DNA of 64,000 nt, taken from assembly GCA_024233305.1 (NCBI GenBank), contig JACKPV010000023.1, forward strand, positions 636,814 to 700,813, in the 5' to 3' direction. The notes beneath the pieces were generated by a model. The model saw only the letters and a list, made by a program, of their open reading frames with translations, had not been told where the DNA came from and made no database searches. Source of the stretch: Verrucomicrobiales bacterium (GTDB lineage Bacteria > Verrucomicrobiota > Verrucomicrobiia > Limisphaerales > J093). Shown piece after piece: positions 24,871-34,125 of this stretch. Every line of letters starts with the position of its first letter. Position 1 is the stretch's first letter. A program made the position numbers and the translations under genes.

Positions 24871-26196
24871 ATGCAACACCTGCCCCTCCTGCCCGTCGGG
24901 CGTCCTGCGACCGGGCGCCGACATCCGGCCTGCCGCCGCCCGTTGGCGGTTGCCTCCCTGCCGTCGAAGCCGGGGAGCCGCCGGGTCCGCCAACTGGTGT
25001 TCATCACTTGCGTGCTGGCTGCGGCCTTCGTTTCAGAAGCCGGCGTCGGGGCCGCTCAGTTGTCGGTTCCCCCCACCCAAACGACGGTGCCGATGGCCAT
25101 CGCGGCGACCGCGAACGCCGGGAAGCCACTCGCCCTGGTCGATGTGCGGCGTGCCGAGGTGGCGGTTCCCGTGGATTTCGCGCCGCGACCGGATGCGCGG
25201 GGTCGGGTGGCAGTGGGCGAGCCGGCGTTGGTGGGCACCTTGCCGGCCCGGCGTTGGCGGCAGCAGCCCCGCGTCCTTGATTTGCGCGCGGCGACCGAAC
25301 CCGAACAGGCGCGCCCGAGCCGGTTTCGCTTTTCCCCGCTCAATGACAATTCGCTGTTGCTCTGGGAGGGCGCTGACCGGGTGCTCGTTTACAACCATGG
25401 GATGATCCTGCCCGAGGGCGTTCCCGCCGACCGGCGGCGAAGCAGTTATGTCCATCCGGTGTACGGTCTCGATGGCGAGGTGTTGACCGACGATTTTCCG
25501 GAGGACCACTACCATCATCGCGGGCTGTTCTGGGCCTGGCCGCATGTGCGGATCGGCGACCAGCACTACGATCTCTGGATGATCAGCGGGGTGGAACAGC
25601 GTTTCGAGCGCTGGCTGGCCCGGGACACGGCCGCCACCGCTGCCACGCTCGCCGTCGAAAACGGTTGGTATGTCGGCGAGCGCAAGGTCGTCGAGGAACG
25701 CCTCTGGTTGCGGGTGTATCCGGCGGGTGACGGGTCGCGGTGCATCGACGTCGAGGGCTACTGGATTCCGGTGGGCGAAGCGATCGAACTGGCGGGCGCC
25801 GCGGGGAAGAGTTACGGCGGCCTGACGCTGCGGTATGCGCCGCGCGCGGACACGGTGATTACCACGCCGCTGGGCAACGGCGCCGAAGATCTGGCGATGC
25901 AACCCCTGGCCTGGGCCGACTTGTCCGCACGGTTTGCGGGGCGGTCCGCGTTCTCCGGAGCCGCGCTGTTCGTGGGCGACGATCACCCGGATTACCCGCC
26001 CACCTGGTTGACCCGGCATTACGGGGCGCTTTGCATCGGCTGGCCCGGTGTGAAGGCAAGGACCTTTCCGGCCGGCGAACCCATTCGGTGCCGTTACCGC
26101 ATGTGGGTCCATCGCGATGCCCCGGACCAGGCGACGATCCAGCAGGCTTACGACGCCTATCGGGTGGGGCTCAACCTGAAGTGGACGAGGGAATAG
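24871..26196 (+). CDS. DUF6807 (PmoA-like) family protein, exported
   Basis: The 441-residue protein carries a hydrophobic stretch at about 41-58 (VFITCVLAAAFVSEAGVGA), preceded by a long Arg-rich leader. The true start may therefore lie downstream of the ATG at 24871. The signature of the family is clear: SSYVHPVYGLDGEVLTDDFPEDHYHHRGLFWAW (the H-x-H-H-R-G-x-x-W block), then YGGLTLRYAP and GWPG near the end. DUF6807 proteins occur with sugar dehydrogenases in PVC bacteria and are thought to act in carbohydrate use, but no activity is assigned. A Tat-exported paralogue is at 44671-45684. Confidence 0.85.
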   Translation: MQHLPLLPVGRPATGRRHPACRRPLAVASLPSKPGSRRVRQLVFITCVLAAAFVSEAGVGAAQLSVPPTQTTVPMAIAATANAGKPLALVDVRRAEVAVPVDFAPRPDARGRVAVGEPALVGTLPARRWRQQPRVLDLRAATEPEQARPSRFRFSPLNDNSLLLWEGADRVLVYNHGMILPEGVPADRRRSSYVHPVYGLDGEVLTDDFPEDHYHHRGLFWAWPHVRIGDQHYDLWMISGVEQRFERWLARDTAATAATLAVENGWYVGERKVVEERLWLRVYPAGDGSRCIDVEGYWIPVGEAIELAGAAGKSYGGLTLRYAPRADTVITTPLGNGAEDLAMQPLAWADLSARFAGRSAFSGAALFVGDDHPDYPPTWLTRHYGALCIGWPGVKARTFPAGEPIRCRYRMWVHRDAPDQATIQQAYDAYRVGLNLKWTRE

Positions 26197-26334
26197 CCGG
26201 GCCGACCCGGACCGCGTGTTCGGGAATCGCCGGCCGGGCGGCGGGCGGTGGCCCTGACGCCGCGGTCGCGCCGGTTGGCCGGAGCGGTCTGGAAGCACTT
26301 TCGCCGCCGAGCCGGTGATCCTCCCGGCGAGCGA

Positions 26335-27267
26335 TCAGGGCAGGTCGGGGAATTGAGCCCAGAAGACGCCGGGCGAAGTGCGCTCCTCGAAGGTGAGGCC
26401 GAGTTCCTGCAGGGTCGGCATCTGGCGGGCGATTTCGAGCCCCTGCGCGATCCGGCGCGGATCGAAGATGAGGCGGGTGAGGGTCAGGTTGCGGATCGGG
26501 GTCAGATCGGTTACCGGCGTTTCCCCGAGGTGCAATCGGGTCAGGCGCGAGGTGGCGAGCGGGCGGAGGTCGCTGACCTGGGTCCGGTGCAGGGTGAGAC
26601 TCTCCAGGGGGCATTCGGCGATGGGGGAGACGTCCGTCACGGGACATTCGGTGAGCCACAGCATGCGCAGGGGCATGCCGCGCAGCGGGCTCAGATCGCT
26701 GACCCGGGTGCCCAGCAGGTTCAACTCCTCGATTGGCGCCCCGGTCAGCGGCGAGAGATCCGTCACCCCGCTCTGGCTCAGGTAGAGCTTCACCAGCGGC
26801 ATGCCTTTCAGGGCGGCGATGTCCTCGACGCGGGTTTGCTCGAGGTAGAGTTCCATGATGGGCAGGCCGGCGATGGGCGAGAGATCGGAGACCGGGCTTT
26901 GGCTCAGATCCAGCCCGCGGAGCGGTTCGCCTTTCAGTGGCGAGAGGTTCTGCACGGCCACGGCAGCCAGTTGGGCGACGACCACCCGGCCTCCTTCGAT
27001 CATGAAGGCACCCTGGCCGTCGTAGTCCGGATTGACGGCTTTGATTGCGGCATGCAGCGAAGCCTCGGTCCAGGCCGGACGCTCCGGCGGGGGGGCGGCG
27101 GCCACGCCATTCGTGTCGGGCGACGCGGCTTCCGGGCGGTCACTCGGCTCCGGCGCCCCGGTCGATTCGGTCGATTCGGTCGGTCCGCAACCTGCGAGCG
27201 TCAGCGCCAACCCGGCGGCGGTGAGCGAGATCCAGAGCCGCGAACCGGTGATTTTCCGGCTGATCAT
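26335..27267 (-). CDS. Lipoprotein with leucine-rich-type repeats
   Basis: The product has 310 residues and starts MISRKITGSRLWISLTAAG, with a lipobox LAGC giving lipidated Cys near residue 26. After a Pro/Ser/Thr-rich linker, about eight repeats of 22-23 residues follow. They have the pattern LxLxxTxVxDLSPLxGxPL, resembling the repeats of planctomycete and verrucomicrobial LRR-like proteins. Such repeats form a curved binding surface. The protein is probably anchored in the outer or inner membrane facing the periplasm and binds another protein or polymer. A longer in-frame reading upstream is Arg/Pro-rich and would hide the signal peptide, so I take this start. Confidence 0.8.
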   Translation of the reverse strand: MISRKITGSRLWISLTAAGLALTLAGCGPTESTESTGAPEPSDRPEAASPDTNGVAAAPPPERPAWTEASLHAAIKAVNPDYDGQGAFMIEGGRVVVAQLAAVAVQNLSPLKGEPLRGLDLSQSPVSDLSPIAGLPIMELYLEQTRVEDIAALKGMPLVKLYLSQSGVTDLSPLTGAPIEELNLLGTRVSDLSPLRGMPLRMLWLTECPVTDVSPIAECPLESLTLHRTQVSDLRPLATSRLTRLHLGETPVTDLTPIRNLTLTRLIFDPRRIAQGLEIARQMPTLQELGLTFEERTSPGVFWAQFPDLP

Positions 27268-27433
27268 GCCCGCAGCCTCGACCCCCGGCCCTTGCCCGCG
27301 CAAGCCGAAACCTCCCGTTGTGCGGATGGGTATGGCTTCGGTCGCGTCCGATCCGGGCTCCGAAGCCCGGGGATTCGGGATGGGCCGACTGACGGGCCGG
27401 GGACCGGACGGGTTGCCTGCGGGTCCGGCGTGC

Positions 27434-28864
27434 TTACAGGGCTTCCGGTTCGCCGCGGAGTTCCTCACGAATCGTGCCATCGGGGGCGATGATGGGGCGG
27501 GGATCTGCCACCCGGCCCAGTGGGCGCACGCCGGGCCCCTGACCTTCGCGGCCCAGGTCCGCGTCCATCGCCGCGGCCAGCGTCTCGATTTCGGCGACGA
27601 TCCCCGGGTGGGCCTCCGCGAGGTTCGTGGTTTCGCCGATGTCGGTCTCGAGGTTGTAGAGTTCGCCCTTGTCCAGCCGCAGCTTCCAGGGGCCGCGCCG
27701 GACGGCTTCGAGTTTCAGGCCGCGGAAGTAGTGGAAGACCTCGTGGGGCGGGGGTGCATCCGGCGCGCCGGAAAGGACCGGCCAGAGATCGGCGCCATCG
27801 AGTTTCCGATCTGTCGGCAGCTTCCCTTCGGCCAACCGGACGAAAGTGGGCAGGATGTCGATCATGCCGCTGATGGCATCGGACGTGGTGCCGGCGGGAA
27901 TGCGACCCGGCCACCAGGCGATGGTCGGCTCGCGCATGCCTCCCTCCCAGGTGCTGCCCTTGTGTCCTCGTAGCGGTTGGTTGACCCCCCGGGGCGTGCC
28001 TCCGTTGTCCGAGGTGAAGATGACCAGCGTCCGGTTCCCCAGTCCCAAGCCGCGCAGCGTGTCGAGCACCCGTCCCACGCTCCAGTCCACCTCCTCGACC
28101 CAATCGCCGTAGAGTCCGTTGGCCGAGCGGCCCTGATAACCGGCGCCGGGGTAGAGCGGCCAGTGGACGGCGCTGTGCGGCAGATAGAGAAAGAAGCGGT
28201 CGTGCCGGTGGTCTTCGATGAAGGCGACCGCCTCCTCCGTGTAGCGCCGGACCAGGGTCGTCTGGTCGTAGCCGTGGACGCGTTTGACCACGGTCTCGTT
28301 GCGGAGCCACGGCAGTGGCGGCTGTTCGTTCGCGCGCGGCGCGGGCAGCGGGTCGCCCCAGTTGCTTTTCACCCCGTCCGTGGCGGGGCCCATGTCGTTC
28401 GAGTAGGGCAACCCGAAATAGTGGTCAAAACCCTGTCGCGTGGGGAGGAACTCGAGTTGATCGCCCAGGTGCCACTTGCCGATGATGGCGGTGGTGTAGC
28501 CGGCTTCGCGGAGCAGTTCGGCGATGGTGATCTCCTCCGGGGCCAACCCCACCGCGTTGCCGGGAAACAGCACGTGCGGGATGGGGAGGGCCCGCTTGGG
28601 ATAACAGCCGGTCATGAGGGCGGCCCGCGATGGCGAGCAAACCGGCGCCCCGTAGAAGCTCGTCAGTCGGCGGCCTTCGGCAGCCATGCGATCCAGGTTG
28701 GGCGTGCGGTTCAGCGTCGAACCGAACGGCCCGATGTCCGCGTAACCGAGATCGTCGATGTTGATGAACACGAAGTTCGGCCGGACGTCGGCGGCGGCCG
28801 CGGCCGCGCTCCACCACGCCGCTGCCAGGGCGAGCCGGAACGAGAGGGCTTTGAGGGCTTGCAT
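27434..28864 (-). CDS. Secreted sulfatase (arylsulfatase type, Cys-dependent)
   Basis: The protein has 476 residues. A signal peptide (MQALKALSFRLALAAAWWSAAAAAA) is followed by NFVFINIDDLGYADIG, which supplies the paired Asp calcium ligands. The activation motif is CSPSRAALMTG, with Cys76 expected to become formylglycine. GKWHLG and the TSDNGG block complete the active site. It would hydrolyse sulfate esters, probably on polysaccharides, in the periplasm. No dedicated formylglycine-generating enzyme is recognised nearby: the SUMF1 domain at 140-3988 lacks the usual Cys pair. I start at the ATG that opens the signal peptide. The lipoprotein gene is downstream on the same strand. Confidence 0.95.
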   Translation of the reverse strand: MQALKALSFRLALAAAWWSAAAAAADVRPNFVFINIDDLGYADIGPFGSTLNRTPNLDRMAAEGRRLTSFYGAPVCSPSRAALMTGCYPKRALPIPHVLFPGNAVGLAPEEITIAELLREAGYTTAIIGKWHLGDQLEFLPTRQGFDHYFGLPYSNDMGPATDGVKSNWGDPLPAPRANEQPPLPWLRNETVVKRVHGYDQTTLVRRYTEEAVAFIEDHRHDRFFLYLPHSAVHWPLYPGAGYQGRSANGLYGDWVEEVDWSVGRVLDTLRGLGLGNRTLVIFTSDNGGTPRGVNQPLRGHKGSTWEGGMREPTIAWWPGRIPAGTTSDAISGMIDILPTFVRLAEGKLPTDRKLDGADLWPVLSGAPDAPPPHEVFHYFRGLKLEAVRRGPWKLRLDKGELYNLETDIGETTNLAEAHPGIVAEIETLAAAMDADLGREGQGPGVRPLGRVADPRPIIAPDGTIREELRGEPEAL

Positions 28865-29148
28865 GACCGCAGCATGCCCCGGGTCACCGCGGAAGCCGAG
28901 CCGATTCCGGCGTCGGCATGCGGTGCGTTCGGGCGACCTGGAATGCGCCCGCCGCGGGGGCGCGGGTGACTCCGGGCGTGACAGTCCGTCCGGGGCTGGC
29001 ATGCTCCGCTCGTGACAAGTCAAACCGAAGACCGGGGGCGATCCGATGCTTCTCCTGGCGGCGTCGACCGGGCGTCCCGATTCCTGCGTGCGGTTCTGGC
29101 ACAGGGCTTGGTCCGGTGGACGCAGCGAACCGCGACGGGAGGGAATCG

Positions 29149-29775
29149 GTGTCCGTGAACCGGCACTCCTCGGCGGAGCGTCGCCGTTCCGGGCCGGAGT
29201 GGCTGGGCTTCCTGAGGGCCTTTCTGCGGGCTCCCTCGACGGTGGGCGCCGTGCTTCCCAGCTCCGCGCATCTCGCGCGGATGATGTTGGCTGGACATGA
29301 TCTTCAGCGGGCCCGGGTGGTGGTCGAGTTGGGCCCGGGAACGGGGGCGTTCACGCGCTTCATCGAGCAGGCGGCCCACCCGGAGGCCGTGATTCTCGCG
29401 CTTGAAGTGGATGCGTCGGCCGTGGCCTGGCTGCGGGAACGCCACCCGCGGGTGCAGATCGAGCATGACTCCGCCGAACGGATCCGGGCGCAGCTGCGGT
29501 CGCGGGGACTGGACCGGGCCGATGCCATCCTCTCCGGCATCCCGTGGGCGGCGATGCCGGCGGCGCTTCAGGAGCGCATCATGGGGGAGGTGCGTGCCGC
29601 GATGGCGCCGAGCGCGTGGTTCTCCACGTTCACCTATCTCCATTCGCCTCGGACCGCGCGCGGGGCGGCGTACGCCGCGCTGTTGGCCCGGTCGTTTGCC
29701 CGGGTGGAAAGGAGCCCGATGGTGTGGCGCAATTTCCCGCCGGCGTTCGTTTACCGCTGCGCCACCTCCGCCTGA
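29149..29775 (+). CDS. SAM-dependent methyltransferase (phospholipid N-methyltransferase/KsgA-like fold)
   Basis: The 208-residue product has motif I VVELGPGTGAFTRFI and a matching acidic loop (ALEVDASAVAWL) for S-adenosylmethionine. SGIPWAAMPAALQE stands where the NPP(Y/F)-type motif is in rRNA adenine methylases. The preceding FLRAFLRAPSTVGAVLPSSAHLARMML is typical of the PmtA-like phospholipid methyltransferase group. The gene is read from a GTG at 29149 because GGGAGG lies six bases upstream; the frame extends further but into Arg-rich, unlikely sequence. It is divergent from the sulfatase gene. The substrate is not defined. Confidence 0.82.
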   Translation: MSVNRHSSAERRRSGPEWLGFLRAFLRAPSTVGAVLPSSAHLARMMLAGHDLQRARVVVELGPGTGAFTRFIEQAAHPEAVILALEVDASAVAWLRERHPRVQIEHDSAERIRAQLRSRGLDRADAILSGIPWAAMPAALQERIMGEVRAAMAPSAWFSTFTYLHSPRTARGAAYAALLARSFARVERSPMVWRNFPPAFVYRCATSA

Positions 29776-29935
29776 GGTCCGTCCCCGGCCCGGCGGGTTT
29801 CGCCACGGTTCCGATCCAGTCAGCCCCAAACGCATCGTTCCGTCGCGCAGGCCCGGTATGCTCTTCAGCGCATACGCAGAAAAGCCCGACAACCCGCGTC
29901 CGGTCTCCTGGTGCGGACGCCAACGCGAACTGACG

Positions 29936-30526
29936 ATGAAGCCAGCCATTGCCACCCTGGAGGCGGACCGCCTTCGTCCCCGCCACTATACCGAGGCCGA
30001 ACGGGCCGAGCGCCGGGCCCTGGGCCTGCCGGTCGCCGAGCCGGCGCCATCCGGCATGTTGGGTCGGGCGGGACGGTCGGCGTCGCCGGTGCGCCGTCGG
30101 GCGATCAGTGCCCCCGAGGTCTTGAACGAGGCGGCGGAGTATGGCAGCGCCTTTACGCGCGGATTGCGGGTGGATTTTCCAGGGGGAATCACGCATCTGA
30201 TCCTCTCCGGCACCGCCAGTGTCGGGGTGGAGGGCGAGACGCTTTACGAAGGGGATTTCCGGGCGCAATGCTGGCGCACCTTCCGCAATCTCACCGCCCT
30301 GCTGGCGGCGGAGGAGGCTTCCTGGGACGACGTGGTGCGGACCACCTGCTACCTGCGGGACATCGAGCGGGACTACGCGGAATTCAACAGTGTCCGGAAC
30401 GAGTTCTTCACCGCCCTGAGTCTGGATCCGTTTCCCGCCAGCACGGGCATTCAGGCGCGGATTTGCCGCAGCGATCTGCTGGTGGAGATCGAGGCGCTCG
30501 CCATGCTTTACGCGCCGGCGAAATGA
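29936..30526 (+). CDS. RidA (YjgF/YER057c/UK114)-like protein
   Basis: This 196-residue protein has an N-terminal extension of about 55 residues followed by a RidA-like domain. The domain is marked by THLILSGTASVGVEGETLYEGDFRAQ, a central TTCYLRDIERDYAEFN and the C-terminal ICRSDLLVEIEALAML. RidA proteins hydrolyse reactive enamines/imines, and relatives act as chorismatases or binding proteins. The extension and the first place in an operon for exported redox proteins are unusual, so its role here may be distinct. The stop codon overlaps the ATG of the next gene (ATGA). Confidence 0.8.
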   Translation: MKPAIATLEADRLRPRHYTEAERAERRALGLPVAEPAPSGMLGRAGRSASPVRRRAISAPEVLNEAAEYGSAFTRGLRVDFPGGITHLILSGTASVGVEGETLYEGDFRAQCWRTFRNLTALLAAEEASWDDVVRTTCYLRDIERDYAEFNSVRNEFFTALSLDPFPASTGIQARICRSDLLVEIEALAMLYAPAK

Positions 30527-32415
30527 AGCGGGCGCGTCCATATCGTGCCAGGGGCGGAGGCTCGAAGGGCTTGTGGAAAGCGGCCTTCACTCCGGGAGGT
30601 TGGCGTGCCTTGGTGATCGCCGCCCTTTGCTTCATTCCGGGAGCGGTCCCGGGGTGGGGGGCGCCGCCGCCGGTCCCGCCCACGTTGGCGGAGGTCGGGC
30701 CTTTGGTCGTGACGCGCACCCCGACGGCGGTTGGGGGCGGCGACTGTGCCGCTTTCGATCGGGCGGAAATCGTGCGGGTGGACGCGGACGGTTCGCTGAC
30801 GGTGCTCAGCCGGGGGTTTGAGTCCGCCGCGGATCCGGCCGTTTCGCATGATGGGCGCCGGCTGTTGTTCGCCGGGCGGCGGGGGGCGGCGGAGGCCTGG
30901 CAGATTTGGGAACTCGACCTTGAGTCCGGGGCCGCGCGCCCGATCACCCGCGAAGCCCTCGACTGTCGCTCGCCGCTTTACCTCTCGCGCCTGTTCACCC
31001 TCGATTCCCCGGAGCCCTGGGCGACGATGCTCTACGTCGGCGCGGAGGCGACTTGGAACGAGGCGGGAACTGATCGCATTCGCAGTCTGTTCAACGTGAA
31101 ACTGGACGGGCAGGAACGCCGGCGCGTCACGGTGAATCCCGCGGACGATCTGGATCCGTTCCAGGCCTGGGACGGACGCATTTTGTATTCGAGCCGGCAC
31201 TTCGGCCCTGGGGGAGCGGATTCCCGACTGTTCGCGGTGAACCTGGACGGCACGGATTATGCGCGGTATGGCGCGGAGGCCGGGCGGCGGTTCCAGCGCA
31301 TGCCGTGCATGGCCGGCAATGGGCTGGTGGTGTTCGTGGAATCGGACGAACCGACACCGGACGGGGCCGGTCTTCTGGCCGCCGTGGACGAGGCCCGGCC
31401 CCATCGAACCTACCGGACGATCCCCGGTGAACCCGGCTGGCTCTATCTCCATCCCGCGCCCTGGATGGCCTCCGGTCTGCTGGTCTCGCGCCGACCGGCC
31501 GGGGGCGGGCCGGCCCGGCTGGTCGGCCGCGATCTCGATACGGCCGCGGAGACGGTGTTGCTGGATGATCCCGCGTGGCATTGGGTCCAGGCGCAGCCCC
31601 TGCGCGGCCGGTCGCGGCCCGACGGACGATCCACCGTGGTGAATCTCGATTACACGACGGGCGTGTTGTTCGGTTTGAACTGTTACGACGCGGACGAGCG
31701 CTTCGGCGCGTCGCTGGCGCCGGGCACGATCCGGCGGCTTCGGGTGATCGAGGGAGTGCCTGCGGACGGCGACCGGCCGGCGCCCTTGGGCCGGCGGTTG
31801 CTGGGCGAAGTGCCGGTCGAAGCGGACGGTTCGTTCAACATCGAGGTCCCGGCGGATGTGCCCATCGAACTGCAGACGGTCGATGAAGATGGCTTGGCCC
31901 TGGCGACGTGCGGCTGGATCTGGGTCAAGCAGCGCGAGAACCGTGGTTGCATCGGGTGTCACGAAGATCCCGAACGGACGCCTGAGAACCTCTTCGTCAA
32001 GGCAGTGCAACGCCCGCCGGTTCGGCTGACGCTGCCCCCCGAACGCCGGCGTGAAGTGAGCTTCCGGGACACAATTCTCCCCATTCTGGAAAAGCGCTGC
32101 TCGGGCGTCGAATGCCATTCCGGCTCCGACGCGGGATGGCAGCTGGGATCGGGGCCCGGGACTGCCCGAAAGACCTTCCGAAGTCTGGCCGGCAGGTCGG
32201 AGCTCTCCCGTCCGGCGCGGACCAGCCGGTTGGCCTGGCACCTGTTCGGGCGCGACCCGCGGCGATCCTGGGATTCGGCGCGGTCGATGCCCGCCCCGGT
32301 TATCAAACGGATGCCCCCGGCGGAGGCCGCGCCACTGGAGGCCGGCGAACGACGGAGGATCATCGAGTGGTTGGATCTCGGGGCGCCGTATGGCGCTGGC
32401 GACGAAGGAGACTGA
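30523..32415 (+). CDS. HzsA-like/PD40 protein with c-type haem sites
   Basis: The 630-residue product begins with an Arg-rich leader and a signal-like core (ALVIAALCFIPGAVPGWG). Residues about 60-420 form PD40-type propeller blades (SHDGRRLLFAGRR, LNCYDADERFG). A haem site CIGCH is at 476. A second, atypical CSGVECH (four residues between the Cys) is at 526, in the SFRDTILPILEKRC context shared with planctomycete-type cytochrome domains. It ends in a DUF1549/DUF1553-like RMPP...RRIIEWLDLGAPYG tail. It is a paralogue of the N-terminal part of the protein at 140-3988. It overlaps the RidA-like gene by 4 bases and is followed 3 bases later by the next gene, so it sits inside the operon. Catalysis unknown. 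Confidence 0.82.
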   Translation: MKRARPYRARGGGSKGLWKAAFTPGGWRALVIAALCFIPGAVPGWGAPPPVPPTLAEVGPLVVTRTPTAVGGGDCAAFDRAEIVRVDADGSLTVLSRGFESAADPAVSHDGRRLLFAGRRGAAEAWQIWELDLESGAARPITREALDCRSPLYLSRLFTLDSPEPWATMLYVGAEATWNEAGTDRIRSLFNVKLDGQERRRVTVNPADDLDPFQAWDGRILYSSRHFGPGGADSRLFAVNLDGTDYARYGAEAGRRFQRMPCMAGNGLVVFVESDEPTPDGAGLLAAVDEARPHRTYRTIPGEPGWLYLHPAPWMASGLLVSRRPAGGGPARLVGRDLDTAAETVLLDDPAWHWVQAQPLRGRSRPDGRSTVVNLDYTTGVLFGLNCYDADERFGASLAPGTIRRLRVIEGVPADGDRPAPLGRRLLGEVPVEADGSFNIEVPADVPIELQTVDEDGLALATCGWIWVKQRENRGCIGCHEDPERTPENLFVKAVQRPPVRLTLPPERRREVSFRDTILPILEKRCSGVECHSGSDAGWQLGSGPGTARKTFRSLAGRSELSRPARTSRLAWHLFGRDPRRSWDSARSMPAPVIKRMPPAEAAPLEAGERRRIIEWLDLGAPYGAGDEGD

Positions 32416-32418
32416 TGT

Positions 32419-34125
32419 ATGGAACGCGGGTTTGCACGGCCACGAAGACGCGGGACGGAACCTTGCCGGGGTGGGTGCCGGCGGCGACGATTGGGGCCGG
32501 GGATCCTGGCGGTCTTCCTGGCCGGCGGGTCGAGCCTCATGGCGGCGGCGCTGCCGACCTTTACCGACATCACCGATCCGGCGGGCATCCGCTTCAAACA
32601 CAGCGTCGGGGATGCCGAGCTGAGCAACATCGTCGAGGGCACCGGTCCGGGCGGCGCCATGTTCGACTACGACAACGACGGATTTCCGGACCTCTACTTC
32701 GTCAGCGGGTGCTGGCATGCCGACGTCAGCGACAACCGGGGGCGGGCGCTGAAGGGGATGCTGTTCAACGCGCTCTATCACAACAACCGCGACGGCACGT
32801 TCACGGATGTCACCCGGCAGGCCGGCGTGGGCGACGGCGGCTTCGGCATGTCGGCCACCGCCGCGGACTATGACGGCGACGGGGATCTCGATCTTTACGT
32901 GTTGAACTACGGGCCGAACGTGCTTTACCGGAACAACGGCGACGGGACGTTCACCGACGTAACGTCCGCCGCGGGGCTGGCGTGTCCGGTATGGAGCGTG
33001 CATGCCGCCTGGTTCGATTACGACCGCGACGGCGACCTGGACGTCTACGTGGTCAACTACCTCACCTACGACAAGGGCGAATTCCAACGTTCGGGCGCCT
33101 ACTACAAGGCCGAGAATTACCCCGGACCGCTGGCGTATCCCGGGGCGCAGGATCGCCTCTTCCGCAACGAGGGGATGGGCGCATTCACCGACGTGACGGA
33201 GGAGGCAGGATTGACGCTGCCCAATGGCCGCGGCATGAGCGCCGTGACGGTCGACGTCGACGGGGATGGGGACCTGGATGTCTATGTCGCCAACGATGCG
33301 ATGCCGAACAGCCTGTGGATCCAGGACCGTCCGGGGCATTTCGTGGACGAGGCGGTCGACATGGGGGCGGCCTTTGGGGAGGGCGGGCAGGGGGCGTCGT
33401 CGATGGGGCCGGTGGCCGGCGATGTGGACCGCGATGGGACGATCGATTTCTACATCCCGGACATGAGCTATGGCTGTCTGCTGTTGCAGAAGGCGCCCGG
33501 GCTTTTTCTGGATGTGACCGCCCAGGCGAACCTGGCGCTGATTTGCGGGCAGTATACCGGTTGGGGCGGGGGGCTGATCGACTACGACAACGATGGCTGG
33601 CTGGACGTTTTTGTGGCGAACGGCAACGCGCACCACATGTATACGGAGGAGGATGTTCTGGCGCGCAACGACGGCAACGGACGGTTCGTTGATGTCTCCC
33701 GTGAATCCGGGGACTATTTCCAGCATAAGTACGTCGGGCGCGGGGCGGGTTTCGGCGATCTGGACAACGACGGCGACGTGGACATCGTGGTCTTCAACCT
33801 GAACGAACGGCCGACGGTCTTGCGCAATGACGGCGGCAATCGACGGCACTGGCTGAAGGTGGTGCCCCGGCATAAGGGCGGACAGTCGGTGGCGCTCGGC
33901 GCCATGGTCACCGTGTCGGTCGGGGGGCGCACCCTGCTGGGGCCGGTGCTGGCGAGCAACGGCTATCTGGTTTCCAACGATCCGCGGCCCAACTTCGGTC
34001 TCGGGGAGGCGGCCTTGGCGGAAACTGTCGAGGTCCGTTGGCCGGATGGCAGCCGCCAGGTGCTGGAACACGTGAAAGGGGATCAAATTCTGGAGGTGAT
34101 TCAAGGTGTCGAGCCATCAAGATAA
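32419..34125 (+). CDS. Secreted CRTAC1-family FG-GAP/VCBS propeller with ASPIC/UnbV C-terminal domain
   Basis: The product has 568 residues, with a Sec-like segment at about 28-45 after an Arg-rich start. Repeated DYDNDGFPDLYF, DYDGDGDLDLYV and DVDGDGDLDVYV calcium-loop motifs mark a seven-bladed FG-GAP/VCBS beta-propeller. The C-terminal 80 residues (RWPDGSRQVLEHVKGDQILEV) are the ASPIC/UnbV domain. The ribosome-binding site GAAGGAG lies eight bases before the ATG. CRTAC1 proteins are common exported proteins in PVC and Bacteroidota, of unknown biochemical role. The gene lies between the HzsA-like gene and the ten-haem gene with almost no spacing. Confidence 0.92.
   Translation: MERGFARPRRRGTEPCRGGCRRRRLGPGILAVFLAGGSSLMAAALPTFTDITDPAGIRFKHSVGDAELSNIVEGTGPGGAMFDYDNDGFPDLYFVSGCWHADVSDNRGRALKGMLFNALYHNNRDGTFTDVTRQAGVGDGGFGMSATAADYDGDGDLDLYVLNYGPNVLYRNNGDGTFTDVTSAAGLACPVWSVHAAWFDYDRDGDLDVYVVNYLTYDKGEFQRSGAYYKAENYPGPLAYPGAQDRLFRNEGMGAFTDVTEEAGLTLPNGRGMSAVTVDVDGDGDLDVYVANDAMPNSLWIQDRPGHFVDEAVDMGAAFGEGGQGASSMGPVAGDVDRDGTIDFYIPDMSYGCLLLQKAPGLFLDVTAQANLALICGQYTGWGGGLIDYDNDGWLDVFVANGNAHHMYTEEDVLARNDGNGRFVDVSRESGDYFQHKYVGRGAGFGDLDNDGDVDIVVFNLNERPTVLRNDGGNRRHWLKVVPRHKGGQSVALGAMVTVSVGGRTLLGPVLASNGYLVSNDPRPNFGLGEAALAETVEVRWPDGSRQVLEHVKGDQILEVIQGVEPSR

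Noticed and set aside
30523..32415. Hydrazine synthase and anammox metabolism
   Set aside because: Only HzsA-like fold features are present. No HzsB/C or hydrazine dehydrogenase genes are near, and HzsA-related proteins are common in non-anammox bacteria.
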